From: an uncultured Flammeovirgaceae bacterium
GTDB taxonomy: Bacteria > Bacteroidota > Bacteroidia > Cytophagales > Cyclobacteriaceae
Direction of reading: 5' to 3'
Assembly (NCBI GenBank): GCA_937899105.1
Contig: CALBPF010000088.1
Location: forward strand, 1 to 43,939
DNA: 43,939 bases
Shown: positions 35,651-43,939 of the stretch, in pieces
How the letters are laid out: each line of letters starts with the position of its first letter
How positions within the stretch are numbered: position 1 is the first letter of the stretch
Notes under the pieces: generated by a model
The model's database searches: none
What the model was told of the DNA's origin: nothing
Seen by the model: the letters and a program-made list of their open reading frames with translations, nothing else
Translations under genes and position numbers: made by a program

Positions 35651-36022
35651 ATGAAGACTTCAAACGTAACATATATAGTCTTGATATTTCTGTCTGGCCC
35701 TCTTGGCTCAATCAATTATGATGATGGTGTTGAAATGACAGCTTGCTCTACCATAGATAAATACATTATCGGAGGTTAGGATGTCCTTAGAACCATCAAT
35801 GGTTCCGAAGAAGCAGATGGGATAATTATATTCGTAGAAGTACCGGGAGAGCCTGTGAGTAATGGAACAACAACTAGCGAGGCTTTCACTGTACGGTTCG
35901 GAGCTACTGCGGTGCAAGACTTCTTGTGGAGTACTTTTGTCAATCGCATGTCTTTTATTCATGAATCCAATGGAGATGGAGATGTCATTGACACGGGGTT
36001 TTCTAGTGGAGTCATTTTCTAA
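35651..36022 (+). pseudogene. Possible decayed exported-protein gene with an in-frame stop
   Basis: From the ATG at 35651 the frame reads MKTSNVTYIVLIFLSGPLGS, a plausible signal peptide, to a TAG at 35777, then stays open in the same frame for 80 more codons (DVLRTINGSEEADGIIIFVE .. GDGDVIDTGFSSGVIF) to TAA at 36020. One stop in 124 codons plus a leader-like start suggests a gene killed by a point mutation. I recognise no family, and a chance open frame is not excluded. Otherwise nothing else is seen in the 512-bp gap between the DinB-like and photolyase genes. Confidence 0.3.
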
Positions 36023-36091
36023 AAATGAATTCATTCTCACCAAAAAACTATACTTTAACTCTTTCTTGAGATTAAAGCTTATTAAGAAGAG

Positions 36092-37579
36092 CTAATTCCT
36101 AAGAATCTCGCAGGCCGACAAAAAACGTTCAGCTTTCTCTAAATGTCCATTTAACTTTTTGTTATCCATTTTCTCAACCAGACGTACCATCATACTCATC
36201 CGCTGGTTTTTAGCAAATTCTTCTTTGTGAATATGAATAAATCGCCAATATAGTCCATCCCATATCTCTGCCCATTCGCCTTTGCCAAAGTCACTCATTT
36301 TTTTGATATAGTTTGAGCCGGAAATATAAGGTTTAGTCGTAATCAGTCCCCCGTCTGCATACTGGGTCATTCCATATACGTTGGGTACCATTACCCAATC
36401 GTAGGCATCTATATACATTTCCATGAACCATCGATAAATATCATCAGGATCAAATTCACAGAGCAGCATGAAGTTTCCCATCACCATCAACCGCTCAATG
36501 TGATGTGTGTAGCTGAATTTCAGTACTTTTTTAATTACGTTATCCACGGGTTCAATTCCGGTATCTCCTGTCCAAAAAGATTCCGGTGCTTTACGAGAGT
36601 GTTTCCAATGATTATTCGTGCGCTCAAAGCCTCCCTCAAACATATAAATGCCTCGCATGAACTCACGCCAACCTATAATCTGCCGAATAAAGCCTTCAAG
36701 GCTATTCAGAGGGAAATTGTATTCCTTATGTAATTCAAAGGTTTTATCCAGAATCTGCTGTGGCATAAGTAAGCCAATATTAAGCGGCGCCGTAAGCAAG
36801 CTATGAAATAAGAAATTTTGATCTTTAACAAAGGCATCCTCATAATCACCGAATAAAGACATCCTTTTAGTCAAAAAATCTATCAGCCACTCGTCCGCTT
36901 CATCAAATGTAGTAGGATAGATAAAATCGTCATTTGCTACACCATAGTTATTGGGGAAGTGGCGATTTACATAAGCCTTGGCCTCTTTAACATATTTATT
37001 TTCTGCCAGGCGATATATGACAGGTATATTCAGATTTTTAGGAAGCTTCTTTCTGTTCTCATCGTCAAAGCTCCACTTACCCCCAGCAGGCTGCCCATCT
37101 TCAGCCATCAAAATATCCATCCTCGACCGCTGTCGTTGGTAAAAGGAAGCCATGAAGTAACCACTTTTCTTCTTCTTGAGGTTAGCTTTTAGTTCCTCTT
37201 TTGATGTGAGAAAAGCCGGTGTATCAAGTTGATCAATAGCAATTCCATTTAGTCTGGCCCCCTTTAGAATTCTCTTCTCAAGCCAGTTATCAGTAGTATC
37301 AGTATAAACTATACCTTTTACACCGTCTTTGCTTATTGAATCGAAGACTTGATCTAAGTTCTCATATACATTAAATGGAATATAATCCGTTAAGTAGCCT
37401 TTTTCATCCAGATAGTTTTGGTAGAACTTCATGGAAGCCCGATGTAGTACCAGTTTGGCCTTATGAAATTTGTATTGGGTGAAATACAGGTGATCTTCAA
37501 CCAAAATCACGCGATCCACCAAGTTAAGAGCTGGATTATCCCTATACAGTTGGTTTGGAAAAACTAACGCTACTTTCAT
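36092..37579 (-). CDS. Cryptochrome/photolyase of the FeS-BCP (PhrB/CryB) group lacking the Fe-S cysteines
   Basis: 495 residues. The N-terminal Rossmann-like domain (MKVALVFPNQLYRDNP .. DRVILVEDHLYFTQ) and the helical FAD domain (SLEGFIRQIIGWREFMRGIY, NHWKHSRKAPESFWTGDTG, YTHHIERLMVMGNFMLL, DAYDWVMVPNVYGMTQYADG) match the prokaryotic (6-4) photolyase/cryptochrome group. In PhrB-type enzymes four Cys hold a [4Fe-4S] cluster, one in the TGMxCVD segment and three in MSDYCKGC..ACPFNxLYW. Here these read TGIEPVD (P344) and MSDFGKGEWAEIWDGLYW (428-445): all four are gone and the loop is shortened. Only C374 and C490 remain in the protein. FAD-binding parts look intact. Function: light-driven DNA repair or signalling. 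Confidence 0.88.
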   Translation of the reverse strand: MKVALVFPNQLYRDNPALNLVDRVILVEDHLYFTQYKFHKAKLVLHRASMKFYQNYLDEKGYLTDYIPFNVYENLDQVFDSISKDGVKGIVYTDTTDNWLEKRILKGARLNGIAIDQLDTPAFLTSKEELKANLKKKKSGYFMASFYQRQRSRMDILMAEDGQPAGGKWSFDDENRKKLPKNLNIPVIYRLAENKYVKEAKAYVNRHFPNNYGVANDDFIYPTTFDEADEWLIDFLTKRMSLFGDYEDAFVKDQNFLFHSLLTAPLNIGLLMPQQILDKTFELHKEYNFPLNSLEGFIRQIIGWREFMRGIYMFEGGFERTNNHWKHSRKAPESFWTGDTGIEPVDNVIKKVLKFSYTHHIERLMVMGNFMLLCEFDPDDIYRWFMEMYIDAYDWVMVPNVYGMTQYADGGLITTKPYISGSNYIKKMSDFGKGEWAEIWDGLYWRFIHIHKEEFAKNQRMSMMVRLVEKMDNKKLNGHLEKAERFLSACEILRN

Positions 37580-37650
37580 GCTAGATCAACACCGAAAATC
37601 ACTCGATGTTTAAGTATGCCAATTCTCATTCAACTGAATAATCGGTGATC

Positions 37651-37662
37651 CATCGGCCGATG
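37651..37662. promoter_or_regulatory. 12-bp perfect palindrome upstream of the photolyase gene
   Basis: The sequence catcggccgatg reads the same on both strands and lies about 72 bp upstream of the photolyase start. It could bind a dimeric regulator; no such regulator gene is nearby. Confidence 0.3.
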
Positions 37663-37718
37663 ATGTGATCAATCGTATCCGAGACGGTAAGTAGCCGTGT
37701 AGTTTGTATTATTGAATC

Positions 37719-37784
37719 ATAAAGCCAACTATAGACAACGATTTGCCCCTCAGAGCCAGGTTCTTTGAGGGGCATTTTGTTTTT
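37719..37784 (+). ncRNA. Structured 65-nt element, copy 1 (candidate small RNA)
   Basis: The element begins ataaagccaactatag and ends with an 11-bp hairpin (arm gcccctcagag, 7-nt loop, arm ttttgaggggc-like) followed by attttgttttt. A -7-like box tattattg lies just before its start, in line with the Bacteroidota TAnnTTTG element. A second copy at 37941-38005 differs at three positions, two of which form a compensatory pair in the stem. No plus-strand gene ends near it, so it is unlikely to be a simple gene terminator. Confidence 0.5.
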
Positions 37785-37940
37785 GATCAAATCAGATTTT
37801 CTTCTATCTCAGTTGTCGGTAATAGCGATGGAACGGGTAAAAAGATGTTGTTCATCCCTAATTAAAGCAGTTCAACTGCTTAATAAGCTATCGGACGTAT
37901 TCAATGAATCGCACAGATCAAATGTGCGTATACTTACAAT

Positions 37941-38005
37941 ATAAAGCCAACTATAGACAACGATTTGCCCTTCAGAGCTAGGTTCTTTGAAGGGCATTTT
38001 GTTTT
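37941..38005 (+). ncRNA. Structured 65-nt element, copy 2 (candidate small RNA)
   Basis: Same length and sequence as copy 1 apart from C-to-T in the 5' arm, the matching G-to-A in the 3' arm, and C-to-T in the loop. The hairpin is followed by a T-tract and then directly by the end of the convergent M14 gene. A weak -7-like box (tatactta) precedes it at the same relative place as in copy 1. Between the two copies (37785-37940) I see only an 8-bp inverted repeat (37865-37881) and no convincing gene. Confidence 0.5.
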
Positions 38006-38010
38006 AAGTA

Positions 38011-39747
38011 TTATTTAACAATCCTATATACCGGATAAGCGAGGTGCGCTTTTTCATAATAGTCAGAATGCTTGTAAATAAAATCCAACTGTGAGTACCA
38101 ATCATTGGCAAACTCGCTATTCACCTTCTTCTTAGCTTCAAATTCCATTTTCAGCGAATCATTTCGTTGTAAAAGTTGCCAGGCCACATCTTCAAATACA
38201 TAGGGCGAAAAATGCTCCTTTTGCTGTAGTATAGTATCAAAGAAATTCCAGGTGAAGAAGGAATCGGTAGCTGCTGGTTCCAAAACTTCTACGATGTACC
38301 TGGAATTTTCCTGATCGATGGAAATAAGGAAATCTCCCTTATTAAAAGAAGTACTTTGCATTGACGTACTTACGGCCACTGAGCGATGAGGGTAGTGTCC
38401 TTCATACGGAGAAGAAGAAGTTTTATAATTTTCAATACGATAGGTCTCTACCCATAGGACGGTATCACTGTCAAGCTCTGACATAGTGACATTATTCCAC
38501 TTCAAACGGTCAATAACCTTATGCCATCCTTTCGGGATAACATAAGCCTTCGGCACTGTAACTTCCACTTGCGGCACAAAATTGTTATAATAAGGTAATA
38601 CCTTTTCAAAAGGCCTATTTCTGCCATAAAGTAAACGTGACTGACCAGTCACTTTACTTGGGATTGTTTCACCAATATATCCTTTAAACTTAATCTCCTT
38701 GAATTTGGCTTTACTCAGCCGCCATTTCACAGCATATTTATCACCTGGTTTCAAACTTCTACTCTGGTCAATTTTTATTTCTCTAATCCTTTTTCCATAC
38801 GCGTCGGTCAACTCAAATACGCTTTCCAAAAATTGATAACTAGCTTTAACACGCATTTGAAATGGCTTTAGCATATGGGTTTCTATCATAAAGCCGAGGG
38901 TATTAAATAATGTGGTGTAACCCGTTGAATATCTCGGGTTATCCAGAAACTGAGAGAATCCATCAGCATCTGGCGTTGTGTTAAATACGTTTACATAAGG
39001 TGTTATCTCATTTCCCTTTTGTCTCATTTTTGATTCCAACTCAGGAGTAAAAGTCTCCTCAATAAATGTCCCCATTTCTCCACCCATTTTATTATGCTGA
39101 GTGGCCAGGTGAGTAATCACGTACTGATAGTCTGCGCCGTTACTAACATGTGTATCCACAAATACATCCGGCTTCACTAAATGAAAAAGCTCATAAAACG
39201 ATTTTGTATTCCTGGTATCCGCTTTTATAAAATCCCTGTTAAGATCATAGTTTCTGGCATTCCCTCTGAACCCATACTCATCCGGGCCGTTCTGGTTGGC
39301 TCTGGATGATGTATTTCTATTTAAGGCTCCACCAATATTATATATGGGAATGACAGCGACCACGATATTCTCTAAAGTCTCTTGCTTCTCTTTACTGAAA
39401 GCATAATCCCTTAAGAGCATCATGCTAGCCTCTATACCATCAGGTTCGCCGGGATGAATCCCGTTATTTATCAGAATGATTGATTTACCCGCCTTACGCG
39501 ATTCCTCAAAATTGAACTTTCTATTTAAATCCAGAGTAACTAAATGCAACGGAAATCCCGAGTCAGTGGATCCCATTTCCTTTATCTGGATATACTCGGA
39601 AGTTTCAGCCAAATCCTTATAAAAATCAATCGCTTGCTCATAAGTAGACGTAGATGTTCCCCCTGATTTTTCAAAAACCGTCTGCTGTAATTGGGCGAAT
39701 AAAATAGCAGGAAAGAAAATACCAACCAGCGTTGAAAGATGTCGCAT
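38011..39747 (-). CDS. M14 family zinc carboxypeptidase
   Basis: 578 residues with signal peptide MRHLSTLVGIFFPAILFAQ. The M14 zinc ligands are H98 and E101 (GIHPGEPDGIEAS) and H200 (VDTHVSNGADY); E289 in GFMIETHMLKP is the catalytic base; R161 or R165 in GFRGNARNYDLNRDF is the substrate-carboxylate Arg region. The catalytic domain covers about 35-310. The rest (about 330-578) is a beta-rich C-terminal extension seen in many Bacteroidota M14 proteins, with no type IX sorting tail. Role: extracytoplasmic removal of C-terminal residues from peptides. It is divergent from the nitroreductase gene across 48 bp. Confidence 0.92.
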   Translation of the reverse strand: MRHLSTLVGIFFPAILFAQLQQTVFEKSGGTSTSTYEQAIDFYKDLAETSEYIQIKEMGSTDSGFPLHLVTLDLNRKFNFEESRKAGKSIILINNGIHPGEPDGIEASMMLLRDYAFSKEKQETLENIVVAVIPIYNIGGALNRNTSSRANQNGPDEYGFRGNARNYDLNRDFIKADTRNTKSFYELFHLVKPDVFVDTHVSNGADYQYVITHLATQHNKMGGEMGTFIEETFTPELESKMRQKGNEITPYVNVFNTTPDADGFSQFLDNPRYSTGYTTLFNTLGFMIETHMLKPFQMRVKASYQFLESVFELTDAYGKRIREIKIDQSRSLKPGDKYAVKWRLSKAKFKEIKFKGYIGETIPSKVTGQSRLLYGRNRPFEKVLPYYNNFVPQVEVTVPKAYVIPKGWHKVIDRLKWNNVTMSELDSDTVLWVETYRIENYKTSSSPYEGHYPHRSVAVSTSMQSTSFNKGDFLISIDQENSRYIVEVLEPAATDSFFTWNFFDTILQQKEHFSPYVFEDVAWQLLQRNDSLKMEFEAKKKVNSEFANDWYSQLDFIYKHSDYYEKAHLAYPVYRIVK

Positions 39748-39795
39748 TGTTTTAGTTTTGGAATTCTGTGAAAGTTAACAATTAAGGTTCTAAGA

Positions 39796-40371
39796 ATGGA
39801 GAAAGTAGATCAAATCATACGTAACAGAAGATCAGTTTATACTAGTATGTTCTCTGGCAAAGAAGTCGATGATTCAGTGATAGAAAGCATGCTCGAAAAT
39901 GCCAATTGGGCTCCTACGCATAAACTGACAGAACCATGGCGGTTCACCATATTTAAAGGAAATGGTCTAAAAAAATTAGCTAAATTTCAGGCTAATCTTT
40001 ACAAGCAGCGTGCCGACAATAATGGTAATTTCAACGAAACAACATTTCAGAAGCTGTTAGCTAAACCGTTGGAATGCTCCCACATCATAGCCATTGGTAT
40101 GAAGCGTCACGAGGTAGTACACGAGGTAGAAGAGGTGTGTGCGGTGTCTGCTGCAGTGCAAAATATGTGGCTGACTGCTTCCGAGAGAGGAATTGGCTGT
40201 TACTGGAGTACCGGTGGTATTACATTTTATGAAGAAGCCAAGCCATTTTTCAATTTAGGATCAGACGATAAATTATTGGGCTTTCTTTTCATTGGAATAC
40301 CAAAGTCAGAAAACCGACCATGGGGAAAACGAAACCCTATTGAAGGTAAGGTAAAGTGGGTGAAATCTTAA
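39796..40371 (+). CDS. Nitroreductase family protein
   Basis: 191 residues with the FMN-binding start IIRNRRSVYTSMF, the ANWAPTHKLTEPWRFTIF segment, and VCAVSAAVQNMWLTASERGIGCYWSTG, the dimer-helix and FMN site, then GFLFIGIPKSE. Length matches the short YdjA-like group. Expected to be a cytoplasmic FMN-dependent NAD(P)H oxidoreductase; the physiological substrate is unknown. A bidirectional terminator separates it from the convergent BNR protein gene. Confidence 0.9.
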   Translation: MEKVDQIIRNRRSVYTSMFSGKEVDDSVIESMLENANWAPTHKLTEPWRFTIFKGNGLKKLAKFQANLYKQRADNNGNFNETTFQKLLAKPLECSHIIAIGMKRHEVVHEVEEVCAVSAAVQNMWLTASERGIGCYWSTGGITFYEEAKPFFNLGSDDKLLGFLFIGIPKSENRPWGKRNPIEGKVKWVKS

Positions 40372-40400
40372 AAATGAGGCATCAGATACTGATGCCTCAT
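40371..40400. terminator. Bidirectional terminator between the nitroreductase and BNR protein genes
   Basis: A perfect 12-bp stem (arm atgaggcatcag, 40374-40385, with 40389-40400) around a 3-nt loop. In the minus direction it is followed by ttttaagattt, in the plus direction by tccattaattt. It sits between two convergent stops 33 nt apart. Confidence 0.85.
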
Positions 40401-40404
40401 TCCA

Positions 40405-43400
40405 TTAATTTAATGGGACTATAACACGGTTAGGCGTGTAAGGCGCTCCAGCGCTCTCGAGTTGCCGCTGGAGTTTTACTAAGTCCACTTTAATTAAAGT
40501 TCTCAAGCTTTCCAGATGTGGCTGAAACTCCTCCTTCGCTATGGCTATACCGGTAATATGTGTTTGGGTAGGCCCTGACGTACTATTATACATTTCATAT
40601 TGAATTAATCCCAAACGCTGACTAACCGACATGGGCTTATCTATGTCTAACTGACTTGCAACCCGATCACCGTTTATACCAACAGCCACGCCATTTAATT
40701 TTTTGCGAAATTCAGTGTAAGCAGTAGTCAAGGCTTCCTGATCTGTTAAGCTCTTATTGATGGCCTCTTTTATATGTTTCAATTCATTTCTCAACTCTCC
40801 CATGCTGTTTTGAGCGCCTCCAACTACTCTGGCTAACTCGTTTACTTCTTTTTGAAAGCTTTCCAGAACACCCCGGTCCTTAGCCGGTAGTACAGTATTG
40901 TTCAGTGATTTTACCTTAAAAGCAACTGGCGCACCCAGTGTGGAAAAAACTCCATCTACATATTGAGACAAAGATACAGTGTAATCTCCCGGGGCTACAA
41001 GTGTGCCTTTGTCACCTCCGCTAAAAGGGTTATAAAATGCAGATGACTTTAAGCTAACAGGACTGGTAGAGGCCGTCCTTAAATCCCAATGTATTCTATT
41101 GACTCCAACCGAAGGTGCGGAGGTCAGCTTTCTTACGATCGCTCCGGAAGCAATCTTAATTGTAAATAATAAATAGTGATCTTCCTCTTCTTTTTCAGCT
41201 TTTAACTCTTTATAAGAAGGGTAACGGTCATCATTTGTCTCTTTTTCTTTTTCTAACCGTTGGTCTTTCCTGGACTTGATTTTGTCCTTCAGGTAATATG
41301 TAAAGATAGCTTCTGAACCGAGATTATCTCCCAGATAGTAATCGTCTCCTTGAAAAGATTTTTTTGGAAGACCCAAAGGGTAGCTATATTCAAAAGCAAG
41401 GGCATCACGAATCGGCAATAGCTCAGCAGACTTGTTTTCCAAAGATCTAATGCTGCGTAAAGCCGAGTAATCGTCTAAAATATAAAATCCTCTTCCGAAC
41501 GTTCCCAACACTAAATCATTTTCCCGCTGCTGAATCGCGATATCACGCACGGCAATGGTTGGCAAACCCGATTTCAACTGGATCCATGAACCTCCTCCGT
41601 TAGCGGAGTAGAAGACACCAAATTCTGTTCCCACAAATAGAAGATTAGGATCAACATGGTCTTCTTCTATAGCATAAACTGAGCCCCGATCAGGAAGATT
41701 AGTGGTAATAGGCGCCCATGTTTTTCCTTTATCAGAGCTTTTATAAACATAAGGTTTAAAATCTCCGTTTTTATGATTGTTGAAAGCAGCATATACCACA
41801 TTCTCATTGTGCTTAGAGGCTAAAACCTCATTTACATACGTACGTGCCGGCACACCTGGTATACTTGATACTTTCCTCCAATTTTCTCCCCCGTTTTCAG
41901 TAACCTGAACCAATCCATCATCGGTACCTACGTAAAGCAGGCTTTCATTTTTTGGAGATTCGGAAAAGGCTACGATTGTTCCATAAGGAGATGTTGACTG
42001 GTTTTTCATTACGGCATCAACGCTCCAAATTTTGCCCATCACTTTTAGCTCATTTCTTTTAATTTGTGCAGTGAGATCATCACTGATCACATCCCAGCTA
42101 TTGCCTCGGTCGTCACTCCTAAATAACTTATTAGCTGCAAAATATATCCGCCCTGATTTATGTGCGCTTACTTCCAAAGGCGCGTCCCAATTCCAGCGAT
42201 ATGCATCTTCTTCTTTTCTAGGCTGCGGTTTAATTCCTAATTCTTCCCCACTGAGTTTATCGTACCGCACCAGAAACCCATATTGAGATTGGGCATAGAC
42301 AATATTGGGATTCTCGGGATCTATCGCAGATTCAAAACCATCTCCGCCATGAGTCATAAACCATTCTGAGTTTGCGATACCGTTTCCACTTATCGTCCTG
42401 GAAGGACCTCCCATACTAAAATTATCCTGGGTGCCGCCATAGATAAAATAAAAAGGCTCGGCATTATCCACTGCTACCTTATAAAACTGTGTGACAGGAA
42501 GGTTGGCCTTGAATTGCCAGGTAGTCGCCCCGTCAAAAGTTTCATAGATACCTCCATCGCAACCCGCTACGAGATGCTGTGTATCTTTAGGATCAATCCA
42601 GAGGCAATGATTATCCACATGCTTTGTATCTTCTCCTACATTTTTAAACGTTTTTCCGCCATCCCTCGAAACCTGCATCCAGGTATTCATGCCATAAATC
42701 ACATGCTCATTCAACGGGTCCACAACGATTTCCTGGTAGTAATTACCCGAAGAGGTATAACCTCCTTGCTTCGACCATGAAGCGCCGCCATTACCAGATT
42801 TGAAAAAGCCGCCCTTTCCTTGTGCAGCCTCTACAATGGCATAGATAATATTTGGGTTGGATGGCGCTATAGCGAGACCAATTCTCCCAATATCGACACT
42901 GGGCAGGCCTTTATTGACCTTTGTCCACGTAGCGCCGCCATCTGTGCTTTTATGTATTCCGGATTGCGGCCCTCCGCCCAGGTAGGTAAAGACATGCCTT
43001 CTCCGTTGAAAGGAAGAAGCATAAAGCACTTCAGGGTCCCGGGGGTCCATAATTACCTCGTTAACGCCGGTATGTTCATCAATGATTAATACGGCTTTCC
43101 ATGTTTTTCCCCCATCTATAGTCTTGTACAAGCCCCGTTCACCGCCGCTACTCCATAATGGACCGATCGCTGAGACGTATACTACCTGCGAATTCTCAGG
43201 GTGTACAACGATATTTCCAATATGTTCACTGGATTTGAGCCCCATATGTTCCCAAGTGGCTCCACCATCCATAGACTTGTAAACACCATCGCCATAGGCT
43301 ACACTGCGTTGGTTGTTGTTCTCACCTGTACCTACCCATATCACGTTGGAGTTATTAGGGTCCATAGTTATGCAGCCTATGGAATAACTACCTTGCGAAT

Positions 43401-43668
43401 CAAAAATTGGCGTATAGGTAGTCCCTGCATTAACCGTCTTCCAAACCCCGCCAGAAGATGTAGCTACGTAATATTCTTTAGGGTTTTCCGGATTAACTGC
43501 AAAGTCACTAATCCTTCCTGAAGTGATGGCCGGGCCAATGGATCGAAACTTCAGACCGGCCAGGTTGATTTCCTCCTTTTTTTCCGGAGTAGATGTTTTC
43601 TTTTTCCGCTGCCCGAAAAGTGAAGTGGAAATGATGCCCACAAGTAGCAATAGTAGTATTCGTTTCAT
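40405..43668 (-). CDS. Large exported sortilin/BNR beta-propeller protein
   Basis: 1087 residues with signal peptide MKRILLLLLVGIISTSLFGQ. Residues about 35-740 hold many Asp-box/BNR motifs S-x-D-G-G-x-T-W (GVYKSMDGGATWEHM, GLYKTIDGGKTWKAV, GIHKSTDGGATWTKV, YKSSDKGKTWAPI and others), arranged as two propellers of the VPS10/sortilin type. A C-terminal part of about 330 residues has beta strands and a helical segment (FQKEVNELARVVGGAQNSMG). The family was first annotated as glycosyl hydrolase BNR, but the neuraminidase Arg triad is not evident. Probably surface-exposed or periplasmic and binding protein or peptide. It is followed by a terminator; the pirin gene lies 16 nt upstream on the same strand, suggesting co-transcription. 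Confidence 0.88.
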   Translation of the reverse strand: MKRILLLLLVGIISTSLFGQRKKKTSTPEKKEEINLAGLKFRSIGPAITSGRISDFAVNPENPKEYYVATSSGGVWKTVNAGTTYTPIFDSQGSYSIGCITMDPNNSNVIWVGTGENNNQRSVAYGDGVYKSMDGGATWEHMGLKSSEHIGNIVVHPENSQVVYVSAIGPLWSSGGERGLYKTIDGGKTWKAVLIIDEHTGVNEVIMDPRDPEVLYASSFQRRRHVFTYLGGGPQSGIHKSTDGGATWTKVNKGLPSVDIGRIGLAIAPSNPNIIYAIVEAAQGKGGFFKSGNGGASWSKQGGYTSSGNYYQEIVVDPLNEHVIYGMNTWMQVSRDGGKTFKNVGEDTKHVDNHCLWIDPKDTQHLVAGCDGGIYETFDGATTWQFKANLPVTQFYKVAVDNAEPFYFIYGGTQDNFSMGGPSRTISGNGIANSEWFMTHGGDGFESAIDPENPNIVYAQSQYGFLVRYDKLSGEELGIKPQPRKEEDAYRWNWDAPLEVSAHKSGRIYFAANKLFRSDDRGNSWDVISDDLTAQIKRNELKVMGKIWSVDAVMKNQSTSPYGTIVAFSESPKNESLLYVGTDDGLVQVTENGGENWRKVSSIPGVPARTYVNEVLASKHNENVVYAAFNNHKNGDFKPYVYKSSDKGKTWAPITTNLPDRGSVYAIEEDHVDPNLLFVGTEFGVFYSANGGGSWIQLKSGLPTIAVRDIAIQQRENDLVLGTFGRGFYILDDYSALRSIRSLENKSAELLPIRDALAFEYSYPLGLPKKSFQGDDYYLGDNLGSEAIFTYYLKDKIKSRKDQRLEKEKETNDDRYPSYKELKAEKEEEDHYLLFTIKIASGAIVRKLTSAPSVGVNRIHWDLRTASTSPVSLKSSAFYNPFSGGDKGTLVAPGDYTVSLSQYVDGVFSTLGAPVAFKVKSLNNTVLPAKDRGVLESFQKEVNELARVVGGAQNSMGELRNELKHIKEAINKSLTDQEALTTAYTEFRKKLNGVAVGINGDRVASQLDIDKPMSVSQRLGLIQYEMYNSTSGPTQTHITGIAIAKEEFQPHLESLRTLIKVDLVKLQRQLESAGAPYTPNRVIVPLN

Positions 43669-43684
43669 GATTAACTAATTAGGT

Positions 43685-43939
43685 TTATAATGATGGGAGT
43701 GGAATATATCCGGTTTCCCCAGGTACCATTTTGAATTTTTTATTTTGCCAGTCCGCTTTGGCTTTTTCAATTTTTTCTTTCGAAGAGGAAACAAAGTTCC
43801 AATGGATATAGCGCTCTTCAGGAAAAGGCTCTCCTCCAAAAATAAGCAAGTGACTATTTTCGCCCACTACCAGGTCACAAACATTCTCTCTCTTGGATAC
43901 AAGTAAATTACCGCTGTCGATTTTATCTCCACAGGCTTT
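43685..43939 (-). CDS. Pirin family protein, C-terminal part (cut by the window edge)
   Basis: The open frame runs from the right edge to the stop at 43685 (84 codons). It carries the pirin C-terminal signature LLIFGGEPFPEERYIHWNFVSSSKEKIEKAK .. W and the closing GYIPLPSL, with an upstream SGNLLVSKRENVCDLVVGENS strand from the second cupin. Pirins are bicupin proteins; bacterial ones act as quercetinases or regulators, with the metal site in the N-terminal cupin, which is outside the window. The gene reads straight toward the BNR protein gene with a 16-nt gap. Confidence 0.85.
   Translation of the reverse strand, partial: KACGDKIDSGNLLVSKRENVCDLVVGENSHLLIFGGEPFPEERYIHWNFVSSSKEKIEKAKADWQNKKFKMVPGETGYIPLPSL

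Noticed and set aside
37828..37944. A 38-codon plus-strand ORF between the two 65-nt elements
   Set aside because: No leader, no recognisable motif, runs into copy 2 of the element, and there is no second copy to test it against.
40405..43668. Annotation of the BNR protein as a sialidase
   Set aside because: Asp-box repeats are present, but the catalytic Arg triad and the Tyr/Glu pair of sialidases are not recognisable; the sortilin/VPS10 propeller is the better match.

Overview
The window looks like chromosomal DNA of a marine-type Bacteroidota, most likely order Cytophagales. The evidence is an AT-leaning base composition, signal peptides that typically end in A-Q, almost no Shine-Dalgarno sequences, and families typical of that phylum: DUF6702, HupE/UreJ beside M1 peptidases, CarboxypepD_reg-like proteins, a membrane-anchored LytTR regulator, sortilin/BNR propellers and TPR histidine kinases. 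The genus is an inference. I see no tRNA, rRNA, CRISPR, phage or insertion sequence.

Layout. 1-1.8 kb: two secreted proteins of unknown function and a 2H (LigT-like) phosphoesterase. 2-8.4 kb: a PKD plus beta-helix lipoprotein, divergent from a three-gene unit made of an ECF sigma factor, a single-pass membrane anti-sigma-like protein and a TPR-CHAT protease predicted to sit in the periplasm. 8.4-20 kb: a DUF6702/HupE/M1-peptidase cluster, then a porin, an ATP-grasp enzyme, a TPR histidine kinase, an OmpL47-repeat protein and a second M1 peptidase that is a close paralogue of the first. 20.1-20.9 kb: a broken short-chain dehydrogenase. 21-26.3 kb: a carboxypeptidase-regulatory-like protein, an unknown exported protein and an M16 lipoprotein protease. 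26.3-32 kb: a PLP enzyme, a SlyD-type FKBP, a membrane LytTR regulator, a CocE/NonD hydrolase, a TPR protein and three unlisted 31-codon microprotein genes. 32-36 kb: DNA polymerase I, a DinB-like protein and a decayed ORF. 36-44 kb: a photolyase/cryptochrome that has lost its Fe-S cysteines, two copies of a 65-nt structured element, an M14 carboxypeptidase, a nitroreductase, a very large BNR/sortilin propeller protein and the end of a pirin gene.

The most striking signal is the microprotein family on the minus strand (27310-27405, 28143-28238, 31857-31952). Each gene is exactly 96 nt, encodes a basic N-terminus followed by one hydrophobic helix, and shows mostly synonymous divergence between the two closest copies. 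Upstream of each lie two 9-bp half-sites exactly 21 bp apart and at the same distance (46 nt) from the start codon, although the spacer sequences have diverged. This matches the direct-repeat geometry of LytTR-family operators, and one of the three sites lies in the intergenic region of the membrane LytTR gene itself. I infer a LytTR-microprotein regulon that I do not recognise as described.

Two other possible systems are the sigma/anti-sigma/CHAT-protease unit, which could be a regulated-proteolysis switch, and the tandem 65-nt elements at 37.7-38.0 kb, whose hairpin carries a compensatory base-pair change and ends in a T-tract, suggesting a small-RNA family.
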